DNA of 64,000 nucleotides from Alteripontixanthobacter sp. GTDB lineage: Bacteria > Pseudomonadota > Alphaproteobacteria > Sphingomonadales > Sphingomonadaceae. The notes under the pieces were generated by a model. It was given only the letters and a program-made list of their open reading frames with translations, made no database searches and had not been told where the DNA came from. Position numbers and translations under genes: made by a program. Positions 10,048-19,067 of this stretch are shown here, piece after piece (the first letter of the stretch is position 1; each line of letters begins with the position of its first letter). Location of the stretch: positions 1,302,001-1,366,000 of the forward strand of contig JBDVPM010000008.1 of NCBI GenBank assembly GCA_039968605.1. Direction: 5' to 3'.

Positions 10048-10500
10048 ATGCTGCGCGACGAAATCAAGAAGGAAACCATCCTTGCCATGAAGGGCGGCGA
10101 GAAGGAACGGCTCGCCACGCTGCGCCTGATCAGCGCCAAGGTGAAGGACCGCGATATCGAGGCGCGGACCGGCAAAGCCCCTGAAAAGGATGACGATCTG
10201 GTAACCGAAGTGCTCCAGAAAATGGCCAAGCAGCGCCGCGAATCGATCACCATGTACGATGATGGCGGGCGCAAGGAACTGGCCGACAAGGAACGCGCCG
10301 AGCTGATGGTGATCGAGGAATTCCTGCCCACCATGATGGACGAGGCCGCCACCCGCTCCGCGATCGAGGCGGTCAAGGCCGATATTGGTGCAAGCAGCAT
10401 TAAGGATATGGGTAAGGTAATGGGTGAACTGAAGAAGCGTCATGGTGCCGAGCTCGACATGGGCCGCACCGGCGGCCTGGTGAAGGAGAGTTTCGCATGA
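10048..10500 (+). CDS. yqeY: GatB/YqeY domain-containing protein
   Basis: A 150-residue protein of the YqeY family, related to the C-terminal tRNA-binding domain of the amidotransferase subunit GatB. Seen here: N-terminal 'IKKETILAMKGGEKERLATLRLISAKVKD', central 'QRRESITMYDDGGRKELADKE' split around a helix turn, 'EEFLPTMMDEA' and the closing 'MGKVMGELKKRHG' and 'VKESFA'. Family length matches. Precise function is not established; a tRNA-linked role is assumed from GatB. AGGA precedes the ATG at a good distance. Its TGA overlaps the next gene's ATG (ATGA), and dnaG and rpoD follow, a gene order common in alphaproteobacteria near carA. Confidence 0.9.
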   Translation: MLRDEIKKETILAMKGGEKERLATLRLISAKVKDRDIEARTGKAPEKDDDLVTEVLQKMAKQRRESITMYDDGGRKELADKERAELMVIEEFLPTMMDEAATRSAIEAVKADIGASSIKDMGKVMGELKKRHGAELDMGRTGGLVKESFA

Positions 10501-11243
10501 ACCGTTTCGCAATCGCCCTGCCCCTGATCGCCGCGCTTGGCATCGCCGCCTGTTCGGATGGCGTCGATCCGCAGGATTCGACCGAGCTGGAAGGCCCGAC
10601 CACCGATGGCGAGGCTGCTGCGCTGGCCAACGCTATCGATCCGGGCGATTTCATGGATCTGCAGCTCGGCGCCAAGATCGTCGGCCCGCAAGGCCCCACC
10701 CCCAGCGGCGCGATGACCAATGCCGAAGGCGCGTTTGCCGATATCACCAGCTATGTCGCCTGCCCCGCCGGGATGGACCCGTGCGACCCCAAAACCGCGC
10801 CCGCCGGCACCGTCTATACCTATGTCCACACCATATATCCGGGCGAGGATAACGATCCCTCGACCGGCAGCGGTTCGGGCAATGATTCGTCCGACGTGGA
10901 GCGCGCCGAATATTTTCGCCTGACCGCACCCGCCCACGGTTTTACCGGCACGGCGGGTTACTCCAAGCTGGAGGCGCAGGCAGCCGCCGGTCTCAGCGTG
11001 GACGTGGTGATCACCTGCGACATGGTCGATGGCGGTGGCGCGCTGGTCTGGACGGTGAACGCCGGCGATGGCGGCGATCAGTGGGCGCAGGCCGAACCGC
11101 TCACCTTCTACTGGCAAAGCACCCTGCCACCCGCCGGTCCGGCCGCCAATTACGCCATCCGCGCAAACGCAGCCGTGGCAACCGGCCCCGGCCCCTATCC
11201 GGCGGCCAAGGAAGGCGTGCGCAACGCCTGCGACGCAGCTTGA
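10497..11243 (+). CDS. Hypothetical lipoprotein
   Basis: A 248-residue protein with a lipoprotein signal peptide: MNRFAIALPLIAALGIAAC, with lipobox IAAC and Cys19 as the acylation site, followed by an acidic flexible stretch. The mature part has two close cysteines (ACPAGMDPCDP) and a Gly/Ser/Asp linker (about residues 117-132, DPSTGSGSGNDSSD) that divides two compact halves. I do not recognise the family. It overlaps yqeY by four bases, so it is co-translated, and lies just upstream of dnaG. Asp at position +2 after the cysteine is absent (Ser is there), which by the E. coli Lol rule would favour the outer membrane; that rule may not hold here. Confidence 0.7.
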   Translation: MNRFAIALPLIAALGIAACSDGVDPQDSTELEGPTTDGEAAALANAIDPGDFMDLQLGAKIVGPQGPTPSGAMTNAEGAFADITSYVACPAGMDPCDPKTAPAGTVYTYVHTIYPGEDNDPSTGSGSGNDSSDVERAEYFRLTAPAHGFTGTAGYSKLEAQAAAGLSVDVVITCDMVDGGGALVWTVNAGDGGDQWAQAEPLTFYWQSTLPPAGPAANYAIRANAAVATGPGPYPAAKEGVRNACDAA

Positions 11244-11249
11244 AAATCG

Positions 11250-11281
11250 GCGTCATCGCTCGCATTGTCGGGCGATGACGC
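11250..11281 (+). promoter_or_regulatory. Hairpin covering the dnaG start codon
   Basis: A perfect 10-base inverted repeat, GCGTCATCGC at 11250-11259 and GCGATGACGC at 11272-11281, separated by 12 bases. The dnaG ATG (11275-11277) is inside the 3' arm, and no clear Shine-Dalgarno precedes it. The structure would hide the start codon, or it could be remaining terminator-like DNA after the lipoprotein gene, though no U tract follows. A role in translation control is inference. Confidence 0.5.
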
Positions 11282-13200
11282 TCTCACCCCAATGGCTGGA
11301 CGAATTGCGCGCGCGAATCACGCTGTCCAGCGTGGTGATGCGCACGACCAAGCTGCAGCGCGCGGGGCGTGAGTGGAAGGCGTGCTGCCCGTTCCATGAC
11401 GAGAATACGCCCAGCTTCTACGTCAACGATCAGAAGGGTTTCTATCATTGCTTCGGCTGCCAGCAGCATGGCGATGTGATCCGCTGGATGACCGACCAGC
11501 GCGGGCTGGGTTTCATGGATGCGGTGAAGGAACTGGCGGCGGAGGCCGGGCTGGATATGCCCGCGCCCGACCCCCGCGCAGCTGAGCGGGCGGAGCAGCG
11601 CGCGGGTCTTGCCGATGTTACCGGCGCGGCGCAGGACTGGTTCGTACGCAATCTGCATTCCGGCGAAGGGGCACAGGCGCGCGCCTATCTGGAGCGGCGC
11701 GGGTTTGACGCTGCCACCATCGAACGCTTCGGCTTCGGCTATGCCCCCGCCGATCGCCAGGCGCTGAAAGGCGCGCTGGGCCAGTTCGACGAGGCTTTGC
11801 TGGTCGAGGCCGGAATGCGCGTCACGACCGATGAGCCTAGCCGCGAGAATTACGACCGCTTCCGCAGCCGCATCATGCTGCCGATCCAGGACGCGCGCGG
11901 GCGGGTTATCGGCTTCGGCGGACGCATTCTCGACGCCGAAGCCAACCCTAAAGCGCCGAAATACCTCAACTCCCCCGATACCCCTTTGTTCGACAAGGGC
12001 CGCAATCTCTACAACCTCCACCGCGCCTCCCCCGCCAGCCGCAAGAGCGGCCGGATGATCGCGGTCGAGGGCTATATGGACGTGATCGCGCTGGCCGCCG
12101 CCGGGATAGAGGATGCGGTCGCCCCGATGGGCACCGCGCTGACCGAGGGGCAGATCGAGCTGTTGTGGCGGCACGTCGAAACGCCGATTCTGTGTTTCGA
12201 CGGTGATGCAGCCGGCCAGCGCGCTGCGGTCAAGGCAGCCGGACGCGTGCTGCCGATGCTGCGGCCCGCCCATTCGCTGGGTATTGTTCACTTGCCCTCC
12301 GGGCTCGATCCCGATGATCTGGTCCGCACTCGCGGCAAGGCGGCGATGGACAAGTTGCTGGCAGAGCCTGCAGGCCTGCTCGACACGCTTTGGCTGCACG
12401 AACGCGAGGCCCAGCCGCTCGATACGCCCGAGGCCAAGGCCGGGCTGAAGGCGCGGCTGCTCAGCCATATCGACGATATCGAAGATGGCGATATCCGCGC
12501 GCTGTACAAGCGCGAGTTGCTGGAGCGGTTCTCCGCTTTCGCTTTCCCTCCGCGCGAGCGCAAGGCTTGGAGCCCCGGCGGTGGGCCGCGCGGCAATATT
12601 TACGGGGGTGGCCCGCCCCCCCGCCTCTCGCCTGCCTCCAAAACGCGCCTCACCCGTGCCAGCGGCGGCGGTTCGCGCGATGCGCTGTCGGGAGCGGTGA
12701 TGGCCGGATTGCAGCGCTTTCCCGACCAGATCGCGCGCCATGCCGAAGACCTCTCGCGCCTGGCCGCACAGGACAGCACGCTCGGCCCGGCGATAGAATC
12801 ACTGCTCGATATCGCGGAAACACTTGATCATCAGGGCAATCCGCCCATATCGGCAGACATCGGCACCGCCGCGCCCACGGATAAACACCGTTTCGCCTTC
12901 CTTCAGGAAGGGACTGATCCGCACGAGGCGCGCGAGGATTTGGCCGAAGCCGTATCGTTGCTGGTCGAAAGACCCGCGCTGGAGGCTGCGCTTGCCGCGG
13001 CCACTGCGCGGTTCGAAGCCGACCCGGAAGGCGCTTTCGCCGAACAGCAGAGGCTGTTGAAGCGAAAGCTGGATTTCACGCGGCGATTGGGGCAAATGGC
13101 GAGCAAACGGGCATCGCGCGATATGGCGCGCGATAAACCCGCAACGATACATAACGGCGCGGTGGCCGAAGACACCCGCAGCGCCGCAGAAACGGATTGA
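11275..13200 (+). CDS. dnaG: DNA primase
   Basis: DnaG makes RNA primers at the replication fork in partnership with the DnaB helicase. The 641-residue protein shows the N-terminal zinc ribbon with Cys38, His41, Cys59 and Cys62 ([11 protein letters not shown] then YHCFGC), the primase catalytic core (about 125-250) and the Toprim domain with [12 protein letters not shown] near residue 260 and CFDGDAAGQ near 308 supplying the acidic metal ligands. After a Gly/Pro/Arg-rich linker (about 425-460) comes the helical C-terminal DnaB-interacting region, which in this group is poorly conserved. The ATG at 11275 gives the standard [14 protein letters not shown] start. rpoD follows 10 bases later, forming the macromolecular-synthesis pair without rpsU. 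Confidence 0.97.
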   Translation: MTLSPQWLDELRARITLSSVVMRTTKLQRAGREWKACCPFHDENTPSFYVNDQKGFYHCFGCQQHGDVIRWMTDQRGLGFMDAVKELAAEAGLDMPAPDPRAAERAEQRAGLADVTGAAQDWFVRNLHSGEGAQARAYLERRGFDAATIERFGFGYAPADRQALKGALGQFDEALLVEAGMRVTTDEPSRENYDRFRSRIMLPIQDARGRVIGFGGRILDAEANPKAPKYLNSPDTPLFDKGRNLYNLHRASPASRKSGRMIAVEGYMDVIALAAAGIEDAVAPMGTALTEGQIELLWRHVETPILCFDGDAAGQRAAVKAAGRVLPMLRPAHSLGIVHLPSGLDPDDLVRTRGKAAMDKLLAEPAGLLDTLWLHEREAQPLDTPEAKAGLKARLLSHIDDIEDGDIRALYKRELLERFSAFAFPPRERKAWSPGGGPRGNIYGGGPPPRLSPASKTRLTRASGGGSRDALSGAVMAGLQRFPDQIARHAEDLSRLAAQDSTLGPAIESLLDIAETLDHQGNPPISADIGTAAPTDKHRFAFLQEGTDPHEAREDLAEAVSLLVERPALEAALAAATARFEADPEGAFAEQQRLLKRKLDFTRRLGQMASKRASRDMARDKPATIHNGAVAEDTRSAAETD

Positions 13201-13210
13201 AACGAAACCT

Positions 13211-15247
13211 ATGGCTTCCAAGGCAAAGACGAAACAAGCGCCCGGTCCCGTGGACGATGCGCCTCTGATCGATCTCAATGAAAGCGGCATCAAGAAGCTG
13301 CTCGCCAAGGCAAAGCGCCGTGGCTACATCACGCTTGACGAACTGAACGAGGCTCTCCCGCAGGACCAGATGAATTCCGAACAGATCGAGGATGTGATGT
13401 CCGCGATCAGCGAAATGGGCGTCAAGGTCGTCGAAAGCGACGAAGAGGCCGAGCAGGACGCCGAGGTCGAGGAAATCTCGGTCGACAAGAAAGACGATGC
13501 GCGCAAGCAAGCCGCCGCCGACGCTGCCGCCGCCAAGAAGAAAACCTCCACCGGTGACCGTACGGACGATCCGGTGCGCATGTACTTGCGCGAAATGGGC
13601 GCGGTGGAACTGCTCAGCCGCGAAGGCGAAATCGCCATTGCCAAGCGGATCGAATCCGGCCGCGATACCATGATCATCGGCCTGTGCCAGAGCCCGATTA
13701 CCTTCCACGCGATCATCGAATGGTCGCGCGCGCTGAATGCAGAGGAAATGCAGCTTCGCGAAATCCTCGACCTCGATGCCATGCTGTCCAAGGCTCCGCC
13801 GCCCGACAAGATGGAGGAAGAGAACGAGGAAGCCGAAAACGGCGAGATTACCGAGGATTCGGCCGGCCCGACCATCGTCGACGATGACGAGGACGACAGC
13901 GACGACGATTCCGACAGCGAGGATGGCGAGGACGGCGAAGGCGGGTCCAAGAAGAAGGATGAGGAGGAAGAGGAGGACAACACCCTCTCCCTCGCCCAGA
14001 TGGAAGCCACGCTGAAACCAGACGCGATCGACCGGTTCGAGCGGATTACCAAGCTGTTCAAGAAGTTCGAGAAGCTGCAGAGCGAGCGCGTCGATACCCT
14101 GGCGCGGGGCGAACAATTCCCCGCTGCCAAGGAAAAGAAATACGAAAAGATGGGCGAGGAATTGACCGCCGAGGTCGAGTCCATGCAGTTCCACGCGACC
14201 AAGATCGAATTCCTGGTCGACAACCTCTACGCCTTCAACCGCCGCCTGACCGCGCTGGGCGGCCAGATGCTGCGCCTTGCCGAACGCCACAAGGTCAAGC
14301 GCAAGGACTTCCTCGAAGCCTATCTCGGCAACGAGATGGACGATGGCTGGCTGGGCGACCGGGTCAAGAAAGACAAGAAATGGGCCGCCTTCGCGACGAA
14401 GGAAGCCGACGCGATCGACCGGATCCGCACCGAAATTTCCGACATTGCCAGCAATACCGGCATGAGCCTGCCGGAATTCCGTCGCATCGTGAACATGGTG
14501 CAAAAGGGCGAGCGCGAAGCTCGTATTGCCAAGAAGGAAATGGTCGAGGCAAACCTGCGTCTGGTGATTTCCATTGCCAAGAAATACACCAATCGCGGCC
14601 TGCAATTCCTCGACCTGATCCAGGAAGGCAATATCGGTCTGATGAAGGCGGTCGATAAATTCGAATATCGCCGCGGTTACAAGTTCAGCACCTACGCAAC
14701 CTGGTGGATCCGCCAGGCGATCACGCGCAGCATCGCGGACCAGGCGCGGACCATCCGTATCCCGGTCCACATGATCGAGACGATCAACAAGCTGGTCCGC
14801 ACCAGCCGCCAGTTCCTGCACGAGCAAGGCCGCGAGCCGACTCCGGAAGAAATGGCCGAGCGTCTGTCCATGCCGCTGGAAAAAGTCCGCAAGGTGATGA
14901 AAATCGCCAAGGAACCGATCAGCCTGGAAACCCCGATCGGCGACGAGGAAGACAGCCATCTGGGCGATTTCATCGAGGACAAGAACGCGATCATCCCCGT
15001 GGATGCCGCGATTCAGGCGAACCTGAAGGAAACCGTCACCCGCGTCCTCGCCAGCCTGACCCCGCGCGAAGAACGCGTGCTGCGCATGCGCTTCGGCATC
15101 GGCATGAACACCGATCACACGCTTGAGGAAGTGGGGCAGCAGTTCAGCGTGACGCGCGAACGTATCCGGCAGATCGAGGCGAAGGCGCTGCGGAAACTCA
15201 AGCATCCCTCGCGTTCGCGGAAGATGCGGTCGTTCCTGGATCAGTAG
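13211..15247 (+). CDS. rpoD: RNA polymerase primary sigma factor (sigma-70)
   Basis: Housekeeping sigma factor. The 678-residue protein contains region 1.1 (about 15-85, '[21 protein letters not shown]'), region 1.2 starting [11 protein letters not shown] (about 118-150), a long non-conserved region with a highly acidic Asp/Glu run (about 200-260, including [20 protein letters not shown]), region 2 with the -10 recognition helix '[17 protein letters not shown]' near 485-505, region 3, and region 4.2 with the -35 helix-turn-helix [20 protein letters not shown] near 640-665. Length is in the alphaproteobacterial range. It lies directly behind dnaG. Its last seven bases are shared tail-to-tail with the reverse-strand nuclease-like gene. 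Confidence 0.97.
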   Translation: MASKAKTKQAPGPVDDAPLIDLNESGIKKLLAKAKRRGYITLDELNEALPQDQMNSEQIEDVMSAISEMGVKVVESDEEAEQDAEVEEISVDKKDDARKQAAADAAAAKKKTSTGDRTDDPVRMYLREMGAVELLSREGEIAIAKRIESGRDTMIIGLCQSPITFHAIIEWSRALNAEEMQLREILDLDAMLSKAPPPDKMEEENEEAENGEITEDSAGPTIVDDDEDDSDDDSDSEDGEDGEGGSKKKDEEEEEDNTLSLAQMEATLKPDAIDRFERITKLFKKFEKLQSERVDTLARGEQFPAAKEKKYEKMGEELTAEVESMQFHATKIEFLVDNLYAFNRRLTALGGQMLRLAERHKVKRKDFLEAYLGNEMDDGWLGDRVKKDKKWAAFATKEADAIDRIRTEISDIASNTGMSLPEFRRIVNMVQKGEREARIAKKEMVEANLRLVISIAKKYTNRGLQFLDLIQEGNIGLMKAVDKFEYRRGYKFSTYATWWIRQAITRSIADQARTIRIPVHMIETINKLVRTSRQFLHEQGREPTPEEMAERLSMPLEKVRKVMKIAKEPISLETPIGDEEDSHLGDFIEDKNAIIPVDAAIQANLKETVTRVLASLTPREERVLRMRFGIGMNTDHTLEEVGQQFSVTRERIRQIEAKALRKLKHPSRSRKMRSFLDQ

Positions 15248-16425
15248 GGATCTAAGAATCGGATATCACTATAGTAGTTTGCGCCAAGAGCGACCCAAGC
15301 TCGACGCCGCTTGCTGCCAAATTTAAAAAGTCGTTCTCTCTCTCCGGAACCTTCGAGATCAATTTCTCTGAAGTCTTTCGCCGTGCGTACTGCGTCAAAA
15401 CGTGATCGATTTATGCCCTGGCGAATTTCAACAGCTCGAAAATACTCACTATCAACCTTTAGTGGATTTGGCAGTAGGATCCGACGCGTTTGGCCGACAT
15501 ATTTCTCATGGTTAGCTTGAAAAACCCTACCCGAAATACTGGTTACCTCGTCATGACCGAGCGAGTCTCGGGTTTCTGACTGCTCCTTGGTTTCGACGTA
15601 TTGATCTTTGTCAAAAATATTCTTGCGCTGGCCTGGGAACGCAATAGCTGCGGCGGCGGATGGGAACCCGGAACTTCGCAACTCTTTTGCAAGCATGCCC
15701 CTTCCGACTGCATTTCTGGCCTCCACTGCTTGTGAATTTTTTATGCGTAGTGGATCTTCTGGTTCGGGATCAACGACTCGTATTTGGCTTTTATCGCCAT
15801 CTGGACCAGCTATAAAAGTGCCAATGGCGAGCGATTGGCCACGAAGTTGAGATGGCAATTCAATTGTTTGTTTCTGTAGAATACCGGAATCGCGTAGCTG
15901 CTTATTCCTGTAGTTTCGTGAGGATTGCGTGCCTTTGCACTCGATGACATGAAATTTTTGCTGACTATCAATCGCCACAAAATCTGGACTCTTTCCGGGT
16001 CCGCGTTTTGCTACTCCGCCATGATAATTTCCGCCGATTTGAGTTAGGAAATTCTCTATGAAGTACCGACCGTCGCAAGCTGCAACCAATCTCAGCCGAT
16101 TTGCCAACCAATACATCCCTAAGCCCATTCCGAAATCATCACTGAGTATAGTTTTTTGATGGGGGTCGAGGTCAAGGTAATCGGCAGTTAAGCGAAGCTC
16201 GTTGTCACCGGAGGTAGCGTACAAGTATCTGATAAATGCCCACATTTCGCTTAGTGAAGCACCACCTGAATTCGGGGGCGTCGTCAAAACTCCAATTAGG
16301 ACAAGAATCGCTGCAAAATCGAAATCAAATTCCTCACCGGATATTGGAAAACTTGTAGGAACTTCACTTCTACTCCGCCAAGTTGCAGCGTCAATTTCAA
16401 TTTCTATTTTTTTATGAATTAACAT
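15241..16425 (-). CDS. Orphan PD-(D/E)XK nuclease-like protein, AT-rich
   Basis: A 394-residue protein I cannot place in a named family. Near the middle it has the signature of a PD-(D/E)XK nuclease core: Pro147-Asp148 in [12 protein letters not shown], then a beta strand and Glu162-x-Lys164 in [12 protein letters not shown], followed by a basic helix. The N-terminal third looks helical, and the C-terminal part is rich in Arg and Lys, suitable for nucleic-acid contact. No methyltransferase or partner gene is next to it, so a standard restriction pair is not evident. Sampled GC is near 40%, far below rpoD and rpiB on either side, so recent horizontal acquisition is likely. Its TGA lies within the rpoD 3' end. 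Confidence 0.6.
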   Translation of the reverse strand: MLIHKKIEIEIDAATWRSRSEVPTSFPISGEEFDFDFAAILVLIGVLTTPPNSGGASLSEMWAFIRYLYATSGDNELRLTADYLDLDPHQKTILSDDFGMGLGMYWLANRLRLVAACDGRYFIENFLTQIGGNYHGGVAKRGPGKSPDFVAIDSQQKFHVIECKGTQSSRNYRNKQLRDSGILQKQTIELPSQLRGQSLAIGTFIAGPDGDKSQIRVVDPEPEDPLRIKNSQAVEARNAVGRGMLAKELRSSGFPSAAAAIAFPGQRKNIFDKDQYVETKEQSETRDSLGHDEVTSISGRVFQANHEKYVGQTRRILLPNPLKVDSEYFRAVEIRQGINRSRFDAVRTAKDFREIDLEGSGERERLFKFGSKRRRAWVALGANYYSDIRFLDPY

Positions 16426-16448
16426 TTTCGAACCTGTACCCCCAATAA

Positions 16449-16460
16449 AATAACGTTATT
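16449..16460. promoter_or_regulatory. 12-base perfect palindrome upstream of the nuclease-like gene
   Basis: AATAACGTTATT is a perfect palindrome 24 bases upstream of the nuclease-like start, in an AT-rich gap between that gene and rpiB. It is a candidate operator for self-control of the acquired gene. No regulator is identified. Confidence 0.3.
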
Positions 16461-16544
16461 AAACTATTTCCTCACGAAGCCAGTTGTGTCAATTTTTCGG
16501 TCGATTGAACGCCTGCGGACTGGAGAGAATCGCTTCGAGCCCCT

Positions 16545-17012
16545 ATGTCCCACCCCATGAAAATCGCCATCGCCTCCGACCACGCCGCGCTCGATCTCAA
16601 GGCCGAGCTGCGCGAATGGCTGATCGAGCAGGGGCACGAGGTCGCGGATCTCGGCCCCGATGCGCCCGATAGCGTCGATTATCCCGATTTCGGTTACAAG
16701 CTCGCCAGCGTCGTCGCCGATGGCACTGTCGAGCGCGGGGTGGCGCTGTGCGGGTCTGGCATCGGGATTTCCATGTCGGTCAATCGCAATTCGGCGGTCC
16801 GCTGTGCACTGGTTTCCGAGCCGCTTTCCGCCACGCTGGCCCGCGAACATAATGATGCCAATTGCCTTGCGATGGGTGCGCGCCTGACGGGCAGCGATAT
16901 GGCCAAGGCTTGCCTGACCGCATTTCTCGAAACCGAATTTGCCGATTCTCTCCCCGACGGGACCGGTCGCCACCAGCGCCGGGTCGATAAGCTATCCAAT
17001 CCAGAGGTTTGA
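16545..17012 (+). CDS. rpiB: Ribose-5-phosphate isomerase B
   Basis: RpiB interconverts ribose 5-phosphate and ribulose 5-phosphate in the pentose phosphate pathway. The 155-residue protein shows [22 protein letters not shown] at its start (given here in parts: IASDHA and LKAEL), the catalytic-Cys segment [15 protein letters not shown], and [17 protein letters not shown], all hallmarks of the RpiB/LacAB fold. Two starts are possible: ATG at 16545 or ATG at 16557, the latter giving the more usual [10 protein letters not shown]. glyA begins four bases after its stop, so the two are one operon, a linkage common in alphaproteobacteria. Confidence 0.95.
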   Translation: MSHPMKIAIASDHAALDLKAELREWLIEQGHEVADLGPDAPDSVDYPDFGYKLASVVADGTVERGVALCGSGIGISMSVNRNSAVRCALVSEPLSATLAREHNDANCLAMGARLTGSDMAKACLTAFLETEFADSLPDGTGRHQRRVDKLSNPEV

Positions 17013-17016
17013 TCCC

Positions 17017-18327
17017 ATGAGCACAGCACCCGACCAATCATCCGATATCATGTACCGCTTCTGGCATGACGACCTTGCCGCTGCCGATCCCGAAATTGCA
17101 GCGGCAATCGACAACGAGCTTGCCCGCCAACAGGACAAGATCGAGCTGATCGCAAGCGAAAACATCGCCTCCACCGCCGTGCTGGAGGCCACCGGGTCGG
17201 TCTTCACCAACAAATATGCCGAGGGCTATCCGGGCAAGCGGTATTATGGCGGCTGCGATTATGCGGATGTGGTGGAAACGCTCGCCATCGACCGCGCGAA
17301 GGAGCTGTTCGGCTGCAATTTCGCCAATGTGCAGCCCAATTCGGGCAGCCAGATGAACCAGGCCGTGTTCCTCGCTTTGCTGGAGCCGGGCGATACTTTC
17401 ATGGGGCTCGACCTGAACTCCGGCGGGCACCTGACGCATGGCAGCCCCGTCAATATGAGCGGCAAGTGGTTCAATCCGGTCGCTTATGGAGTGACCGAGG
17501 ATGATGAGCTGATCGATATGGACGTGGTCGCCGCCACTGCACGCGAACACAAGCCCAAGCTGATCATCTGCGGCGGCACCGCCTATTCGCGGGTGTGGGA
17601 CTTCGAGGCTTTTCGCGCCATCGCGGACGAGGTTGGCGCCTATCTGCTATGCGATATGAGCCACATTTCCGGACTGGTCGCGGGCGGTGCGCACCCCTCG
17701 CCGTTCCCGCATTGCGACATTGTCACCAGCACCACGCATAAGAGCCTGCGCGGCCCGCGTTCGGGCATTATCCTGTGGAATGACGAGCAGCTGACCAAGC
17801 CGCTCAACATGGCAGTCTTCCCCGGCCTGCAAGGCGGCCCGCTGATGCATGTGATCGCCGCCAAGGCGGTCGCTTTCCGCGAAGCGCTGCGGCCTGAATT
17901 CAAGAGCTACGCCCATGCCATCGTCGAAAATGCGCGCGCGCTGGCCGCCAGCCTGGAAGAAAACGGGTTGCGGATCGTTTCCGGCGGTACGGACAACCAC
18001 TCCATGCTGGTCGATCTGACGGCCAAGGACGTCACCGGCAAGGCGGCCGAGAAAGGTCTCGACCGGGCCTGGCTGACTTGCAACAAGAACGGCATCCCGT
18101 TCGATACGCGCAGCCCCTTCGTCACCAGCGGCATCCGCCTGGGCACCCCGGCGGGCACCACCCGCGGCTTCGGCCCGGCGGAGTTTCGCAAGATCGGCGC
18201 GTTGATCGCCGAAGTGGTCGATGGGCTGGCGAAAAACGGGCCGGAGGGCGATGCCGAGGTGGAACAATCGGTGCGGGCGCGCGTCGAAGAGCTGTGTACA
18301 GCTTTTCCCGTATATCCCGGAAGGTAA
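17017..18327 (+). CDS. glyA: Serine hydroxymethyltransferase
   Basis: PLP-dependent SHMT converts serine and tetrahydrofolate to glycine and 5,10-methylene-tetrahydrofolate, feeding one-carbon metabolism. The 436-residue protein shows [12 protein letters not shown] near residue 40, '[14 protein letters not shown]' near 70, the cofactor-binding HLTHG, the Asp of '[13 protein letters not shown]', and the PLP-lysine segment [18 protein letters not shown]-terminal substrate-binding '[15 protein letters not shown]' is also present. The ATG at 17017 is four bases after rpiB; it gives a normal length. nrdR follows after a small gene, so nucleotide and one-carbon genes are grouped. Confidence 0.98.
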   Translation: MSTAPDQSSDIMYRFWHDDLAAADPEIAAAIDNELARQQDKIELIASENIASTAVLEATGSVFTNKYAEGYPGKRYYGGCDYADVVETLAIDRAKELFGCNFANVQPNSGSQMNQAVFLALLEPGDTFMGLDLNSGGHLTHGSPVNMSGKWFNPVAYGVTEDDELIDMDVVAATAREHKPKLIICGGTAYSRVWDFEAFRAIADEVGAYLLCDMSHISGLVAGGAHPSPFPHCDIVTSTTHKSLRGPRSGIILWNDEQLTKPLNMAVFPGLQGGPLMHVIAAKAVAFREALRPEFKSYAHAIVENARALAASLEENGLRIVSGGTDNHSMLVDLTAKDVTGKAAEKGLDRAWLTCNKNGIPFDTRSPFVTSGIRLGTPAGTTRGFGPAEFRKIGALIAEVVDGLAKNGPEGDAEVEQSVRARVEELCTAFPVYPGR

Positions 18328-18332
18328 TATAA

Positions 18333-18602
18333 ATGACCAACAAGACCGATCTCCCCCCGATGACCGCCACCGAAGACAAGGTGCTGCCGACCAAGCGCGC
18401 CTATGACGAGGATCTGGTGACCGATGCCCAGCGCGAAGCCAAGGCGATGGCGCGCGAAGGGATGAAGCACCCCTCCACCAAGCCGGTGCTCAAGGGCGCC
18501 GCCATCGGCGCGGTGGCAGGCATCGTCCTGCCGTTGGTCGGACCGATCATCGGCGCGGCAGCTGGCGGTTCCTACATGTTTTACAAGCGATTGCGCCCGT
18601 AA
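18333..18602 (+). CDS. Small glycine-zipper-like membrane protein
   Basis: An 89-residue protein: a charged hydrophilic N-terminus (about 1-50), then a hydrophobic Gly/Ala-rich segment (about 55-80, 'GAAIGAVAGIVLPLVGPIIGAAAGGSYMFY') with glycines spaced as in a glycine zipper, ending in Lys/Arg. It starts five bases after glyA stops and ends three bases before nrdR, so it is in the operon. No function is known to me; a small inner-membrane protein is the most that can be said. Confidence 0.65.
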   Translation: MTNKTDLPPMTATEDKVLPTKRAYDEDLVTDAQREAKAMAREGMKHPSTKPVLKGAAIGAVAGIVLPLVGPIIGAAAGGSYMFYKRLRP

Positions 18603-18605
18603 CCG

Positions 18606-19067
18606 ATGCGCTGCCCGTTTTGTGCGCATGATGACAGCCAGGTAAAGGATTCGCGCCCCACCGAGGATAATGGCGCGATCCGCCGCCGCCGGCAATGCGC
18701 ACAATGCGGGGCGCGCTTCACCACTTTCGAACGGGTACAATTGCGCGAGGTTTCCATCGTCAAGAGCGGCGACCGGCGCGAGAATTTCGACCGATCCAAG
18801 CTGGAAAACTCGGTCGCGCTGGCATGTCGCAAGCGTGATGTGGAACAGGAACGGATCGATCAGCTGATTTCCGGCATCCAGCGACAGGTGGAAACGGCGG
18901 GAGAGGCAGAGATCCCCTCAAGCCGGATCGGCGAAATGGTGATGGACGGCCTGCGCCAGATCGACAGCGTCGCCTATATCCGCTTCGCCAGCGTCTATCG
19001 CGACTTCAGCGAAGCCCGGGATTTCCAGGAGTTTGCGAGCACGGTGCGCGATGTAGGCGAAGGTTGA
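18606..19067 (+). CDS. nrdR: Transcriptional repressor NrdR
   Basis: NrdR senses ATP/dATP and represses ribonucleotide reductase genes by binding NrdR boxes. The 153-residue protein has the N-terminal zinc ribbon with CPFC at 3-6 and [13 protein letters not shown] at about 31-43, followed by the ATP-cone (about 46-136) starting [18 protein letters not shown]. Length is typical. Its TGA shares a base with the next gene's ATG (TGATG). Location behind glyA is usual in alphaproteobacteria. No NrdR-box pair was located in this window. Confidence 0.97.
   Translation: MRCPFCAHDDSQVKDSRPTEDNGAIRRRRQCAQCGARFTTFERVQLREVSIVKSGDRRENFDRSKLENSVALACRKRDVEQERIDQLISGIQRQVETAGEAEIPSSRIGEMVMDGLRQIDSVAYIRFASVYRDFSEARDFQEFASTVRDVGEG

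Noticed and set aside
13076-15205. 709-codon minus-strand open frame opposite rpoD
   Set aside because: Composition-driven shadow: rpoD on the plus strand has full sigma-70 regions.
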